NCBI RefSeq assembly: GCF_000768555.3
Contig: NZ_KN293991.1
Span: 1 to 64,000, forward strand
Origin: Roseovarius mucosus DSM 17069
Lineage (GTDB): Bacteria > Pseudomonadota > Alphaproteobacteria > Rhodobacterales > Rhodobacteraceae
Reading direction: 5' to 3'
Length of the DNA stretch: 64,000 nt
Numbering within the stretch: position 1 is the stretch's first letter; the number at the start of each line of letters is the position of its first letter. The notes below the pieces were generated by a model, which was not told the origin of the DNA, made no database searches, and saw only the letters and a program-made list of their open reading frames with translations. Shown here one piece after another: positions 18,577-26,777 of the stretch. Made by a program: the position numbers and the translations under genes.

Positions 18577-19740
18577 TTAGTAGGCCCGGCCGCGTGCCGA
18601 CACCGGCCAAACGGTTTCGACCTTGCCGCCCCGCACGCCGACATACCAGTCATGCACGTTGCAGGTCGGATCGCAGTGACCCGGCACAAGGCGCAGCTTT
18701 TCATTGACCTTGAGCACGCCATCGGGATCGGACACAACGCCATGCTCGTCCGAGCATTTGACATATTGCACATCCGTGCGGCCAAAGACGAAGGGCAGGC
18801 CCGAGTCGACCGACTGTGCCTTGAGGCCCGCGTCAACGATGGCCTTGTCGGCCTTGGCATGGCTCATGACAGAGGTCAGGATGAACAGCGCATTTTCCCA
18901 TTCGCCTTGGTCAATACGCTTGCCGTCCTTGTCGAGGATGCGGCCATAATCGGCATCCATAAAGGCGTAAGAGCCACACTGAAGCTCGTTATAGACGCCC
19001 GAGTTACCTTCGAAATAGTAGCTGCCAGTGCCGCCGCCACCTACGATGTCGCACTCCAGCCCTTCGGCCTTGAGCGTGTCAACGGCATCCTTGACCTGCG
19101 CAACGGCGAGGTCGATCTTGGCCTTGCGGTCTTCGTATTTGTCCATGTGCTGCATCGCGCCCTGATAGGCTTGAATGCCCGCGAACTTGAGGCCGGGTGC
19201 GGCGTCAATCGCCTTGGCGATCTCCACCACGGCGGGGGTTGTCGTCACACCGCAGCGCCCAGCGCCACAGTCGATTTCAACGAGACATTCGATTTCGGTG
19301 CCATGCTTTTGCGCCGCCGCCGAGAGGTCGGCGACGTTGGCCAGATCATCAACGCAGCAGATGGTGCGCGCGCCAAGTTTCGGCATGCGGGCCAGACGGT
19401 CGATCTTGGCCGGATCGCGAACCTGGTTGGACACGAGAACATCCTTGATGCCGCCACGGGCAAAGACTTCGGCCTCGCTGACCTTTTGACAGCAAACGCC
19501 GCAGGCACCACCAAGGCTCTCTTGCAGCTTTGCCACGTCAACGGATTTGTGCATCTTGCCGTGCACGCGGTGGCGCATGCCATGATCGCGGGCCCAATCG
19601 CCCATTTTCTTGATGTTGCGCTCGAGAGCGTCGAGATCAAGCACCAAGCAAGGGGTCTGAATTTCGGATTCGTCCATGCCCGGCAATGCGGGAATGTCGT
19701 AGCCTACCTCATAGGCGTCGAGATTGATCGTGTCTTTCAT
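18577..19740 (-). CDS. bhcC: Beta-hydroxyaspartate aldolase BhcC
   Basis: A 387-residue PLP enzyme of the D-threonine aldolase/DSD1 fold (alanine-racemase-type barrel). The PLP lysine is expected at Lys62 in RVHGKMHKS, and C-terminal metal ligands are suggested by VPGHCDPTCNVHDW. BhcC condenses glycine and glyoxylate to (2R,3S)-beta-hydroxyaspartate. The order bhcA-bhcB-bhcC-bhcD matches the cluster described in Paracoccus denitrificans and Roseobacters. The start has a strong GGGAGG site. A short GCGCGG/CCGCGC hairpin (19779-19793) sits in the 68-base gap after bhcB. Confidence 0.93.
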   Translation of the reverse strand: MKDTINLDAYEVGYDIPALPGMDESEIQTPCLVLDLDALERNIKKMGDWARDHGMRHRVHGKMHKSVDVAKLQESLGGACGVCCQKVSEAEVFARGGIKDVLVSNQVRDPAKIDRLARMPKLGARTICCVDDLANVADLSAAAQKHGTEIECLVEIDCGAGRCGVTTTPAVVEIAKAIDAAPGLKFAGIQAYQGAMQHMDKYEDRKAKIDLAVAQVKDAVDTLKAEGLECDIVGGGGTGSYYFEGNSGVYNELQCGSYAFMDADYGRILDKDGKRIDQGEWENALFILTSVMSHAKADKAIVDAGLKAQSVDSGLPFVFGRTDVQYVKCSDEHGVVSDPDGVLKVNEKLRLVPGHCDPTCNVHDWYVGVRGGKVETVWPVSARGRAY

Positions 19741-19808
19741 CGGAGTTCCTCCCTGATTACGGGTTGTTCAGTTGCGGCGCGCGGGGACCGCGCACCCTAC
19801 GTTATTGT

Positions 19809-20777
19809 TCATTTGATCCACGGCAGCGTGTCGAGATCGACATTGCCCCCCGTGATGATCACGCCGACACGCTTGCCCGCGAAAACCTCGCGGTTTTTGA
19901 GGATGGTGGCAAGGGGCACGGAACAGCTTGCCTCGATCACGATCTTCATCCGCTTCCACGTGAGCTTCATCGCGTCGATGATTTCCTCTTCGCTGGCGGT
20001 CAGGATGTCGGTCACATTATGGCTCACGAAATGCCAGGTGTTTTCCTTGAGCGGCACCTTGAGGCCATCCGCCACGGTATCGGGCGCGTCATCGGCGATG
20101 ATATGGCCCGCCTTGAAGCTGCGATAGGCGTCATCGGCCTGCTCGGGCTCTGCTGCATAGATCTCGACATGCGGCGCGATGTTCGACAGCGTCAGACAGG
20201 TGCCGGACACCATACCACCCCCACCAATAGGGGCGATCACGGCATTCAGCCCCTCAACCTGCTCCATCAATTCAAGCGAACAGGTCGCCTGCCCGGTGAT
20301 GACGCGCAGGTCATTGTAGGGATGCACGAATTCCGCTCCGGTTTCTGCCTGCACCTTGGCGAACACCTCTTCGCGGCTGGTCGTTGACGGCTCGCATTCC
20401 GTGATGATCCCGCCATAGCCGCGCACCGCATCCTTTTTCGCCTGCGGCGCGGTGCGGGGCATGACCACATGACAGGGGATGCCGCGCCGCCCTGCGGCAT
20501 AGCTGAGCGACAGCGCATGATTGCCAGAGCTGTGGGTCGCCACGCCCATCTTGGCCATCTCGTCGGTCAACCCGAACACCGCGTTCGAGGCTCCGCGCAC
20601 CTTGAAGGCCCCCGCCTTTTGGAAGTTCTCGCATTTGAAGAACAATTCCGCCCCGGTCAGCTCATTCAGATAAGACGAGGTCAGCACGGGCGTGCGGTGG
20701 ATATAGGGTTTGATCCGCTCATGCGCGGCACGCACATCGTCGATGGTCAGATCGCTCGGACTACGTTGATCCAGCAT
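19809..20777 (-). CDS. bhcB: Beta-hydroxyaspartate dehydratase BhcB
   Basis: A 322-residue PLP-dependent dehydratase of the threonine/serine dehydratase family. The PLP lysine is Lys59 in GAFKVRGASNA, and the phosphate-binding glycine loop is IGGGGMVSGTCL. No ACT regulatory domain is present. In the cycle it dehydrates beta-hydroxyaspartate to iminosuccinate, which BhcD then reduces. The gene starts 12 bases after bhcA behind AAGGAAG. A distant relative, eutB at 57800, lies in the same window. Confidence 0.93.
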   Translation of the reverse strand: MLDQRSPSDLTIDDVRAAHERIKPYIHRTPVLTSSYLNELTGAELFFKCENFQKAGAFKVRGASNAVFGLTDEMAKMGVATHSSGNHALSLSYAAGRRGIPCHVVMPRTAPQAKKDAVRGYGGIITECEPSTTSREEVFAKVQAETGAEFVHPYNDLRVITGQATCSLELMEQVEGLNAVIAPIGGGGMVSGTCLTLSNIAPHVEIYAAEPEQADDAYRSFKAGHIIADDAPDTVADGLKVPLKENTWHFVSHNVTDILTASEEEIIDAMKLTWKRMKIVIEASCSVPLATILKNREVFAGKRVGVIITGGNVDLDTLPWIK

Positions 20778-20789
20778 TTGGTCTTCCTT

Positions 20790-21983
20790 TCACGCGGCTT
20801 TTTCGGCCAAAACAGGCTTGGCGGTCGAGCGGTAGTATTCCTGCGCCGCGATCACGCCAGACCCCATTTTAACGGGGTAATTCAGATCCGCCATGGCCAT
20901 TTCGAGCGTTGCAAGACCCGAGAGCATCATCGACTCGGTCAGGCTCCCAAGATGGCCGATACGGAAAGCGCGGCCGTTCATTTCACCCAGCCCCACACCA
21001 AAGCTCATGCCATAGGTAGAGAACACGCGCTCGGTCAAACGGTTGCTGTCAAAGCCTTCGGGGACGAAAACCGCGCTGACCGTGTCAGAATACAGATCTG
21101 GCGTCTGCGCCACCAGTTTCAAGCCCCAAGCCGCAACCGCGAGGCGCACGCCCTCAGCAATCCGGGTGTGACGGGCATAGACATTGTCCAAGCCTTCCTC
21201 GAACAGCATGTTCAGGCTCTCGGCCATACCGTAGATCAGCTGCAGCGGCGGGGTATAGGGAAAGCCGCCCTTGGCATTTGCACCCATCATATCACGGAAA
21301 TCAAAGAAGGTGCGCGGCAATTTCGCGGTTTCCATCATCGCCAGCGCCTTGGGGCTGACGGCGAGAATCGCCATGCCGGTGTTGAGCATGAAGCCCTTTT
21401 GCGACCCGGAGACTGCGATATCAACGCCCCAGGTGTCCATCTCGAAGGGCATCGAGCCCAAGGAACTGACGCAATCGACCATCAACAGCGCCGGGTGCTT
21501 GGCGGCCTTCATCGCGGCCCGAACGGCTGCAATGTTGGACACGACGCCGGTCGCGGTCTCGTTATGGGTGACGAGAACGGCCTTGATGCTGTGGCCCTTG
21601 TCGGCCGTCAGCGCCTCTTGGAAACGGTCGGCAGGGGCGCCGCTGCCCCAAGGGCATTCGATGATCTGAACATCCAGCCCGTGGCGCTCGCACATATCGA
21701 TCCAGCGATGGCTGAACATGCCGTAGCGCGCCACCAGAACCTTGTCGCCGGGGCTGAGGGTGTTGGTGATCGCCGCCTCCCAGCCACCTGTGCCCGACGC
21801 GGGAAAGGTGATGATCTCACCCTTGGCCGTGCCAAAGACCGTCTTGCAGCCCTTGAGAACCGGGGCAAGCGTGTTGACGAAAGCGGGCGAGCGGTGATCC
21901 TGTGTCTGCACCTGCATGGCGCGACGCAACCGGTCGGGGATATTCGTAGGACCGGGGATGAAAACCGGGTTTTGATCTGACAT
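20790..21983 (-). CDS. bhcA: Aspartate-glyoxylate aminotransferase BhcA
   Basis: A 397-residue class V aminotransferase similar to serine-glyoxylate aminotransferase. The PLP lysine is Lys196 in SGSQKGFML, preceded by MVDCVSSLGSMPFEMD with the PLP-pyridine aspartate. BhcA transfers the amino group of aspartate to glyoxylate, giving glycine and oxaloacetate, the product drawn off for growth. I chose the ATG at 21983 because CAGAGGAGG lies 8 bases upstream and the conserved part begins SDQNPVFIPGPTNIP. It is the first gene of the operon, divergent from bhcR. Confidence 0.94.
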   Translation of the reverse strand: MSDQNPVFIPGPTNIPDRLRRAMQVQTQDHRSPAFVNTLAPVLKGCKTVFGTAKGEIITFPASGTGGWEAAITNTLSPGDKVLVARYGMFSHRWIDMCERHGLDVQIIECPWGSGAPADRFQEALTADKGHSIKAVLVTHNETATGVVSNIAAVRAAMKAAKHPALLMVDCVSSLGSMPFEMDTWGVDIAVSGSQKGFMLNTGMAILAVSPKALAMMETAKLPRTFFDFRDMMGANAKGGFPYTPPLQLIYGMAESLNMLFEEGLDNVYARHTRIAEGVRLAVAAWGLKLVAQTPDLYSDTVSAVFVPEGFDSNRLTERVFSTYGMSFGVGLGEMNGRAFRIGHLGSLTESMMLSGLATLEMAMADLNYPVKMGSGVIAAQEYYRSTAKPVLAEKAA

Positions 21984-22061
21984 TGCACCATCCTCCTCTG
22001 AGATAGCGCCAATATGGTGAAGACGGCCCCACTTTGCAATTTTCTTGAAAGGCATTTTCAT

Positions 22062-22197
22062 TTTATTAATTAAATAAGCAAGCGCATGTTTTTATTTGAT
22101 TTTCATTTTTCCAAATCCAATTTAAGGAAATGCGTGAAAATATTTTTTATTCTGCATACAATCGCCTACCGAGTGAACCAGCAAGGGAATCACGACC
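22062..22197. promoter_or_regulatory. AT-rich bhcA-bhcR divergent control region
   Basis: The 214 bases between the two start codons include this strongly AT-rich stretch, unlike its high-GC flanks. Within it ATTTTCA (22099-22105) with TTTTCC (22107-22112) faces GGAAA (22126-22130) and TGAAAAT (22135-22141), an imperfect inverted repeat centred near 22120. This is the best candidate for BhcR binding and for the bhc promoter. BhcR is known in Paracoccus to bind this intergenic region and to respond to glyoxylate. Confidence 0.55.
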
Positions 22198-23040
22198 ATG
22201 ACCCAGACCAAGCGCGCGCGCGGCCGTCCGAAATCGCAGTTTGCCGATAGCAGCGCCGGGACCATGCAAGCGCTGGATCGCGCGCTATCGGTGCTGACCG
22301 CCGTGGCCCGGCAAGAGGGGGTGAACCTGACCGATCTGTCGCTCAGCCTTGGCATCCCCACCGCCACGACGCACCGGATATTGACCACCCTGCAAAAGCG
22401 CGACTTCGTGCGCTTCGACGAAGAGCGGCAGGATTGGACCATCGGCATCGAGGCCTACCGCACCGGCGTTGCCTATCTCAAACGCACCAATCTGGCCGAT
22501 GCGGGCCGGCCCGTGATGCGCCGATTGATGGAGCAGACCGGCGAAACCGCGAATCTCGCGGTGCCGGACGGGGCCGAAGTGGTCTTTATCGGCCAGGTCG
22601 AGACTCAGAATCCGATCCGCGCCTTCTTTCCGCCCGGATCACGCACGCCGATGCATGCATCCGGCACCGGCAAGGCGATTCTGGCCGCACTGCCCGAGGA
22701 TCGGCTGATGGCCTTGCTCAAGGGCGCAGGCCTCAAGGGGTTTACCGAAGAAACCCTGATCACCCCGCGCGCGCTTTTCGACGATCTTGCGGAAACCCGC
22801 GCGCGCGGTTGGTCGTTTGACCGCAACGAGCGGTACGACGGCATGTCCTGCATCGGGGCCGCGATATTCAACGACCGTGGCGAACCCTGCGCCGGGGTGT
22901 CCATCTCTGGCCCCAGCAGCCGGTTCCATGATGCGCAGATTTCGGAATTCGGCGCGGCCGTGGCACAGGCGGCGGCCCAGATCACCCATCTGATCGCGGG
23001 CAAGGTCGTGGCTATTTCTGAAACAGCCGGGTCGCGTTGA
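22198..23040 (+). CDS. bhcR: IclR-family regulator of the beta-hydroxyaspartate cycle, BhcR
   Basis: A 280-residue IclR-type regulator. The winged helix-turn-helix spans about residues 20-80 (ALDRALSVLTAV, then LGIPTATTHRILTTL), and the effector domain has GSRTPMHASGTGKAILA and GVSISGP, typical of IclR. A basic N-terminal arm (TKRARGRPKSQ) precedes the HTH. It is divergent from bhcABCD, the arrangement of BhcR, which senses glyoxylate. Its 3' end overlaps the convergent rpiR-type gene by 29 bases. Confidence 0.92.
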   Translation: MTQTKRARGRPKSQFADSSAGTMQALDRALSVLTAVARQEGVNLTDLSLSLGIPTATTHRILTTLQKRDFVRFDEERQDWTIGIEAYRTGVAYLKRTNLADAGRPVMRRLMEQTGETANLAVPDGAEVVFIGQVETQNPIRAFFPPGSRTPMHASGTGKAILAALPEDRLMALLKGAGLKGFTEETLITPRALFDDLAETRARGWSFDRNERYDGMSCIGAAIFNDRGEPCAGVSISGPSSRFHDAQISEFGAAVAQAAAQITHLIAGKVVAISETAGSR

Positions 23041-23878
23041 ACAGCTCGTCCAACTGTTCATAGCGCTCGCGGGTGGCGGGCCAGCGTTCTTCTTGGACCG
23101 CCGCGATCAGCGCCTCAAGAAGCATCATGGTCGAGATGTTGGAATCCCAAGCCGAGGGGATTTCGACCCAGCAATTAAAGGTATGGGTGGCAAGGTCCGA
23201 AATTGGGCTCATCCACTGGTCGGTAATGAGCACCACGCGCACGCCACGCGCCGTGGCGATCTCGGCCAGCCGCATCAGGCTGGTTTCATAGCGACGAATA
23301 TCGAACATCAGCAGGGTGTCACCCTCGACCATATCGAGCACGTAATGCGGCCATGTCGCCGAAGACGAGGTCATATGTGTGACCCGACCGCGCACCGCCT
23401 GAAAATGGGTAAAGGCGTAATCGGCCAAGGCCCGTGTGATTCGCCCCCCCACCAGATAGAGCCGCCCATCGGTATCGGCCAAGAGGCGCGCGGCCGCGTC
23501 GAACTGCGCGCTGTCGATATTGGCAAAGGTCTGTTCGATGTTCTGCGTCACCGCCTGAGCAAAGCGATTGAGCGAATGGGTGGCCGGCGCCTCAGAGGCC
23601 CAATTGGCGCGGCGTTGGGTCGGGCCAGAGACCTTGGCCTCCAACTCTTTCAACAGCGCCTGATGGAATTGCGGATACCCCTTGAAGCCCAGTTTCTGCA
23701 CCATGCGCGCGATCGTCGGCGTGGAGACACCCGCATTCGCCGCGACGATGGTGATCGAGGCGAGACCAGCCGCCGGATAACTGTCCAAGAGCGCCTGCGC
23801 GAACTTGCGCTCGGATTGGGTGAGGGCGCTGTAATGCGCGCGGATCAGGTCGCGCACGGTTGGCGGAGGCTTGGTCAC
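23012..23878 (-). CDS. MurR/RpiR-family transcriptional regulator
   Basis: A 288-residue regulator with an N-terminal RpiR helix-turn-helix (LTQSERKFAQALLDSYPAAG then NAGVSTPTIARMVQKLGFKGYPQF) and a C-terminal SIS domain (about residues 115-255: DTDGRLYLVGGRITRALADY and RGVRVVLITDQWMSPI). The SIS domain usually binds a phosphosugar, but members also regulate amino acid and organic acid catabolism. The start is a GTG (23876-23878) 8 bases after AGGAG. It is divergent from the amidohydrolase-TRAP-ligase operon and probably controls it. Confidence 0.9.
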   Translation of the reverse strand: MTKPPPTVRDLIRAHYSALTQSERKFAQALLDSYPAAGLASITIVAANAGVSTPTIARMVQKLGFKGYPQFHQALLKELEAKVSGPTQRRANWASEAPATHSLNRFAQAVTQNIEQTFANIDSAQFDAAARLLADTDGRLYLVGGRITRALADYAFTHFQAVRGRVTHMTSSSATWPHYVLDMVEGDTLLMFDIRRYETSLMRLAEIATARGVRVVLITDQWMSPISDLATHTFNCWVEIPSAWDSNISTMMLLEALIAAVQEERWPATRERYEQLDELFNATRLFQK

Positions 23879-23943
23879 ATCGCGGCTCCTGAACGGGTGC
23901 TGTCGAAACAGGCAGGCCGGATCTTATTCCGGTGATGCCCGCT

Positions 23944-23978
23944 GGAAATATATTGACACAATTTTCCTCATGTGGAAA
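23944..23978. promoter_or_regulatory. Candidate promoter/operator between rpiR-type gene and the amidohydrolase operon
   Basis: The 128-base gap holds GGAAA (23944-23948), its inverse TTTCC (23963-23967) and another GGAAA (23974-23978), with a TTGACA (23953-23958) inside the first pair. The half-sites flanking a -35-like hexamer suggest an operator for the RpiR-family protein. No convincing -10 hexamer is seen, so the promoter itself is uncertain. Confidence 0.35.
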
Positions 23979-24006
23979 CATTTTTACAAATGCCGCAGGG
24001 GGGCGC

Positions 24007-24798
24007 ATGACAAACGATCTGCACCGGGATGATTCTGACGTGGTCGACGTGATCGACGCGCAGGCCACTGGCCCGGCGTTGATCCTGTGCGAACATGCGT
24101 CGAACTTCATTCCCGCGCGTTATCAGGGCCTTGGGCTGAGCGCCGAGGCGCAGCAGAGCCATGCCGCCTGGGACCCCGGTGCGCAGGCTGTGGCGCTGAC
24201 CCTGGCCAAGGCGCTCAATGCGCCGATGGTGGCGGCCAAGGTGTCGCGCCTCGTCTATGACTGCAACCGGCCCCCCGAGGCGGCAAGTGCCATGCCGGAC
24301 CGCTCCGAACTGATCGAGGTGCCTGGCAATCGCAACCTGACCGAGGCGGAGCGCGCCGACCGGGCCGCGCAGGTCTACGCGCCGTTCTGCAGCGCTGTCA
24401 GCCAGGTGATCGCCGCGCGCAAGGCGGCGGGGCTGGCCACCGCGCTGATCACAATGCACAGCTTTACCCCGGTCTGGTTCGGCACCCCCCGCGCCTGCGA
24501 AATCGGCATCCTCCATGACAAGGACACGCGGCTCGCCGATGCCATGCTGGCCGAGGCGCACCGCCTGCCCCATCGGGTGATCCGGCGCAACGATCCCTAT
24601 GGCCCCGAGGATGGCGTGACCCATTCCCTGAAACTGCACGGGCTGGCGCATGACCTGCCCAATGTGATGATCGAGATCCGCAATGACCTCTTGCAAGATG
24701 CCGCCGCCGAGGCGCGCATGGCCGACGAGATGCTGACCTTGCTGCGCCCAGCGCTCAGTGCCCTAGGCGCAACGATACAAGGGGGCGCACATGCTTAG
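24007..24798 (+). CDS. N-formylglutamate amidohydrolase family protein
   Basis: A 263-residue hydrolase of the N-formylglutamate amidohydrolase (FGase/HutG-type) family, a zinc carboxypeptidase-like fold. Motifs include LILCEHASNFIP, AAWDPGAQAVALTLAKAL, VYDCNRPP, the TMHSFTPVW segment and MIEIRNDLLQ. The classic enzyme releases formate from N-formyl-L-glutamate in histidine degradation, but no hut gene is present. Here it leads an operon with a TRAP importer, a glutamine-synthetase-like ligase, an aldehyde dehydrogenase and an alcohol dehydrogenase, so hydrolysis of another glutamyl amide is more likely. The ATG at 24007 follows an AGGGGGG site. It overlaps the next gene by 8 bases. Confidence 0.88.
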   Translation: MTNDLHRDDSDVVDVIDAQATGPALILCEHASNFIPARYQGLGLSAEAQQSHAAWDPGAQAVALTLAKALNAPMVAAKVSRLVYDCNRPPEAASAMPDRSELIEVPGNRNLTEAERADRAAQVYAPFCSAVSQVIAARKAAGLATALITMHSFTPVWFGTPRACEIGILHDKDTRLADAMLAEAHRLPHRVIRRNDPYGPEDGVTHSLKLHGLAHDLPNVMIEIRNDLLQDAAAEARMADEMLTLLRPALSALGATIQGGAHA

Positions 24799-25399
24799 AA
24801 CCATGCGCGCCTACATCCGCATCATCGACGCGATGAACCGCTTTATCGGGCGAATCGCGATGTATCTGATTTTCGCGCTGGTCGGGGTGCTCTTGTGGTC
24901 CTCGGTCTCCAAGACATTCTTCACCCCCGCACTCTGGACGCTGGAGACAGCGCAATTCGTGATGGTCGCCTATTACGTTCTGGGCGGGCCCTATTCGATC
25001 CAGATGGGCAGCAATGTGCGGATGGACCTGTTTTACGGCGATTGGTCGAACCGCACGCGTGCCATGGTCGACGTGATCACAGTGTTCTTTCTGCTCTTCT
25101 ACCTTGGCGTGTTGCTCTATGGCGGGATCAGCTCGACCGCTTATTCCCTAGGCTACTTCGGTACCGAACCCATGGTGTTTTTCGGGGACCTCCTGCGAAC
25201 GCTTGTGACAGAAGGTGCCGAGGCCGCACGCGCCAAGATCGGCGTGCTGGAGCGCAGCTCGACCGTCTGGCGCCCCGTGATCTGGCCGATCAAGACGATC
25301 CTCGTCTTCGGCGTTTTCCTGATGCTGTTGCAGACACTGGCAGAGCTGTGTCGCGACATTCTGCGGCTGCGCGGCGAGGAGGTACCAAGTGTCCTATGA
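24791..25399 (+). CDS. TRAP transporter small permease (second system)
   Basis: A 202-residue DctQ-type membrane protein with four helices (about residues 17-38, 55-72, 92-112 and 155-180). The loop LGGPYSIQMGSNVRMDLFYG is typical. It overlaps the upstream amidohydrolase gene by 8 bases and the downstream large permease by 11, showing tight coupling. It is longer than minimal DctQ because of an extra hydrophilic stretch between helices 3 and 4. Confidence 0.9.
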   Translation: MLRTMRAYIRIIDAMNRFIGRIAMYLIFALVGVLLWSSVSKTFFTPALWTLETAQFVMVAYYVLGGPYSIQMGSNVRMDLFYGDWSNRTRAMVDVITVFFLLFYLGVLLYGGISSTAYSLGYFGTEPMVFFGDLLRTLVTEGAEAARAKIGVLERSSTVWRPVIWPIKTILVFGVFLMLLQTLAELCRDILRLRGEEVPSVL

Positions 25400-26711
25400 A
25401 ATGATCGCGCTCTTCATGTTCGCGACCATGATGGTGATGCTCTTCACCGGGCAGCGCGTCTTTGGTGCCATCGGCTTTGTTGCGGTCATCGCGGCGCTGT
25501 TGCTCTGGGGCGACCGGGGCGGGTTCGATATCGCCTTTGCCTCGGCGATCAAGCTGATGAACTGGTATCCGCTGCTGACGCTGCCGATGTTCATCTTCAT
25601 GGGCTACGTGATGAGCGAGAGCCGCATCGCCGACGACCTCTACAAGATGTTCCACGTCTGGATGGGACCAGTGCGCGGCGGGCTTGCCATCGGCACGATC
25701 GGCCTCATGGTGCTGGTGTCGGCCATGAACGGCCTCAGCGTGGCAGGCATGGCGATCGGGGCAACGATTGCCCTGCCGGAATTGCTGCGGCGCGGCTATG
25801 ACAAGATCATGGTGACAGGGGTCATTCAGGCGGGATCGAGCCTTGGCATCCTCGTGCCGCCCTCTGTCGTGCTGGTGCTCTATGCGATGATCGCACGACA
25901 GCCCGTGGGTCAACTTTGGCTCGCGGGGATCATGCCAGGGCTGCTGATGGCCGCGCTCTTTATCCTCTACATCTATGTGCGCTGCCGCATGCAGCCGCAT
26001 CTTGGCCCGGTCCTGCCGCCAGACGAGCGCACCATGCCTCTCGGCGAAAAGCTGAGACTTCTGCGCGCCGGTCTGCTGCCGCTGTTCATCTTTGCCGCGA
26101 TGATGGTGCCCTTTGTGAACGGCTGGACAAGCCTTGTCGAAAGCTCGGCCATCGGTGCGATGACTGCCTTTATGGCCGCCGTGCTCAAGGGGCGGATGAC
26201 GAAGACCGTGTTTGAAACCTCGGTCCGCATGACGCTCGGCATTTCCTGCATGTTCATGTGGATCATCCTTGCCGCCCTCGCCTTTGGCGCCGTGTTCGAC
26301 GGGCTGGGCGCGGTCAAGGCGATCGAGAGCCTGTTCACTGAAAAGCTGGGGCTTGATCCATGGGTGATCCTGATCCTGATGCAGCTCAGCTTCATCGTCA
26401 TGGGCACATTCCTCGACGATACGGCCATGCTGGTGATCGTGGCCCCGCTCTATGTGCCGCTGGTCGGCGCGCTCGGCTTTGATCTTATATGGTATGGCGT
26501 GCTCTACACGATCACCACGCAGATCGCCTATATGACGCCGCCCTTTGGCTATAACCTGTTCCTGATGCGGGCCATGGCCCCGCCCGAAATCACCCTGCGC
26601 GACATCTATCGCTCGATCCTGCCCTTCGTGCTTGTCATGATGCTGGCACTGGCCCTTGTGATCATCTTTCCGCAGATCGCGCTCTGGCTGCCGCAGCTTG
26701 TTTATGGATGA
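25389..26711 (+). CDS. TRAP transporter large permease (second system)
   Basis: A 440-residue DctM-type permease with about 12 hydrophobic segments, the QAGSSLGILVPPSVVLVLYAM motif and MTPPFGYNLFLMRAMAPP near the end. The start is a GTG at 25389, six bases after AGGAGG and inside the small permease gene. It forms a sodium-coupled importer with the preceding gene and the binding protein that follows. Confidence 0.92.
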   Translation: MSYEMIALFMFATMMVMLFTGQRVFGAIGFVAVIAALLLWGDRGGFDIAFASAIKLMNWYPLLTLPMFIFMGYVMSESRIADDLYKMFHVWMGPVRGGLAIGTIGLMVLVSAMNGLSVAGMAIGATIALPELLRRGYDKIMVTGVIQAGSSLGILVPPSVVLVLYAMIARQPVGQLWLAGIMPGLLMAALFILYIYVRCRMQPHLGPVLPPDERTMPLGEKLRLLRAGLLPLFIFAAMMVPFVNGWTSLVESSAIGAMTAFMAAVLKGRMTKTVFETSVRMTLGISCMFMWIILAALAFGAVFDGLGAVKAIESLFTEKLGLDPWVILILMQLSFIVMGTFLDDTAMLVIVAPLYVPLVGALGFDLIWYGVLYTITTQIAYMTPPFGYNLFLMRAMAPPEITLRDIYRSILPFVLVMMLALALVIIFPQIALWLPQLVYG

Positions 26712-26777
26712 TGGAATAACCCGAGAACTCCGCCAACGGAGCAAACCAAACAGTGCAACCAACAGGAGTATCAAGAC

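Noticed and set aside
18577..22061. A glycine riboswitch ahead of the bhc genes
   Set aside because: I found no paired aptamer-like structure in the leader; the gap to bhcR is AT-rich and without the expected conserved stems.
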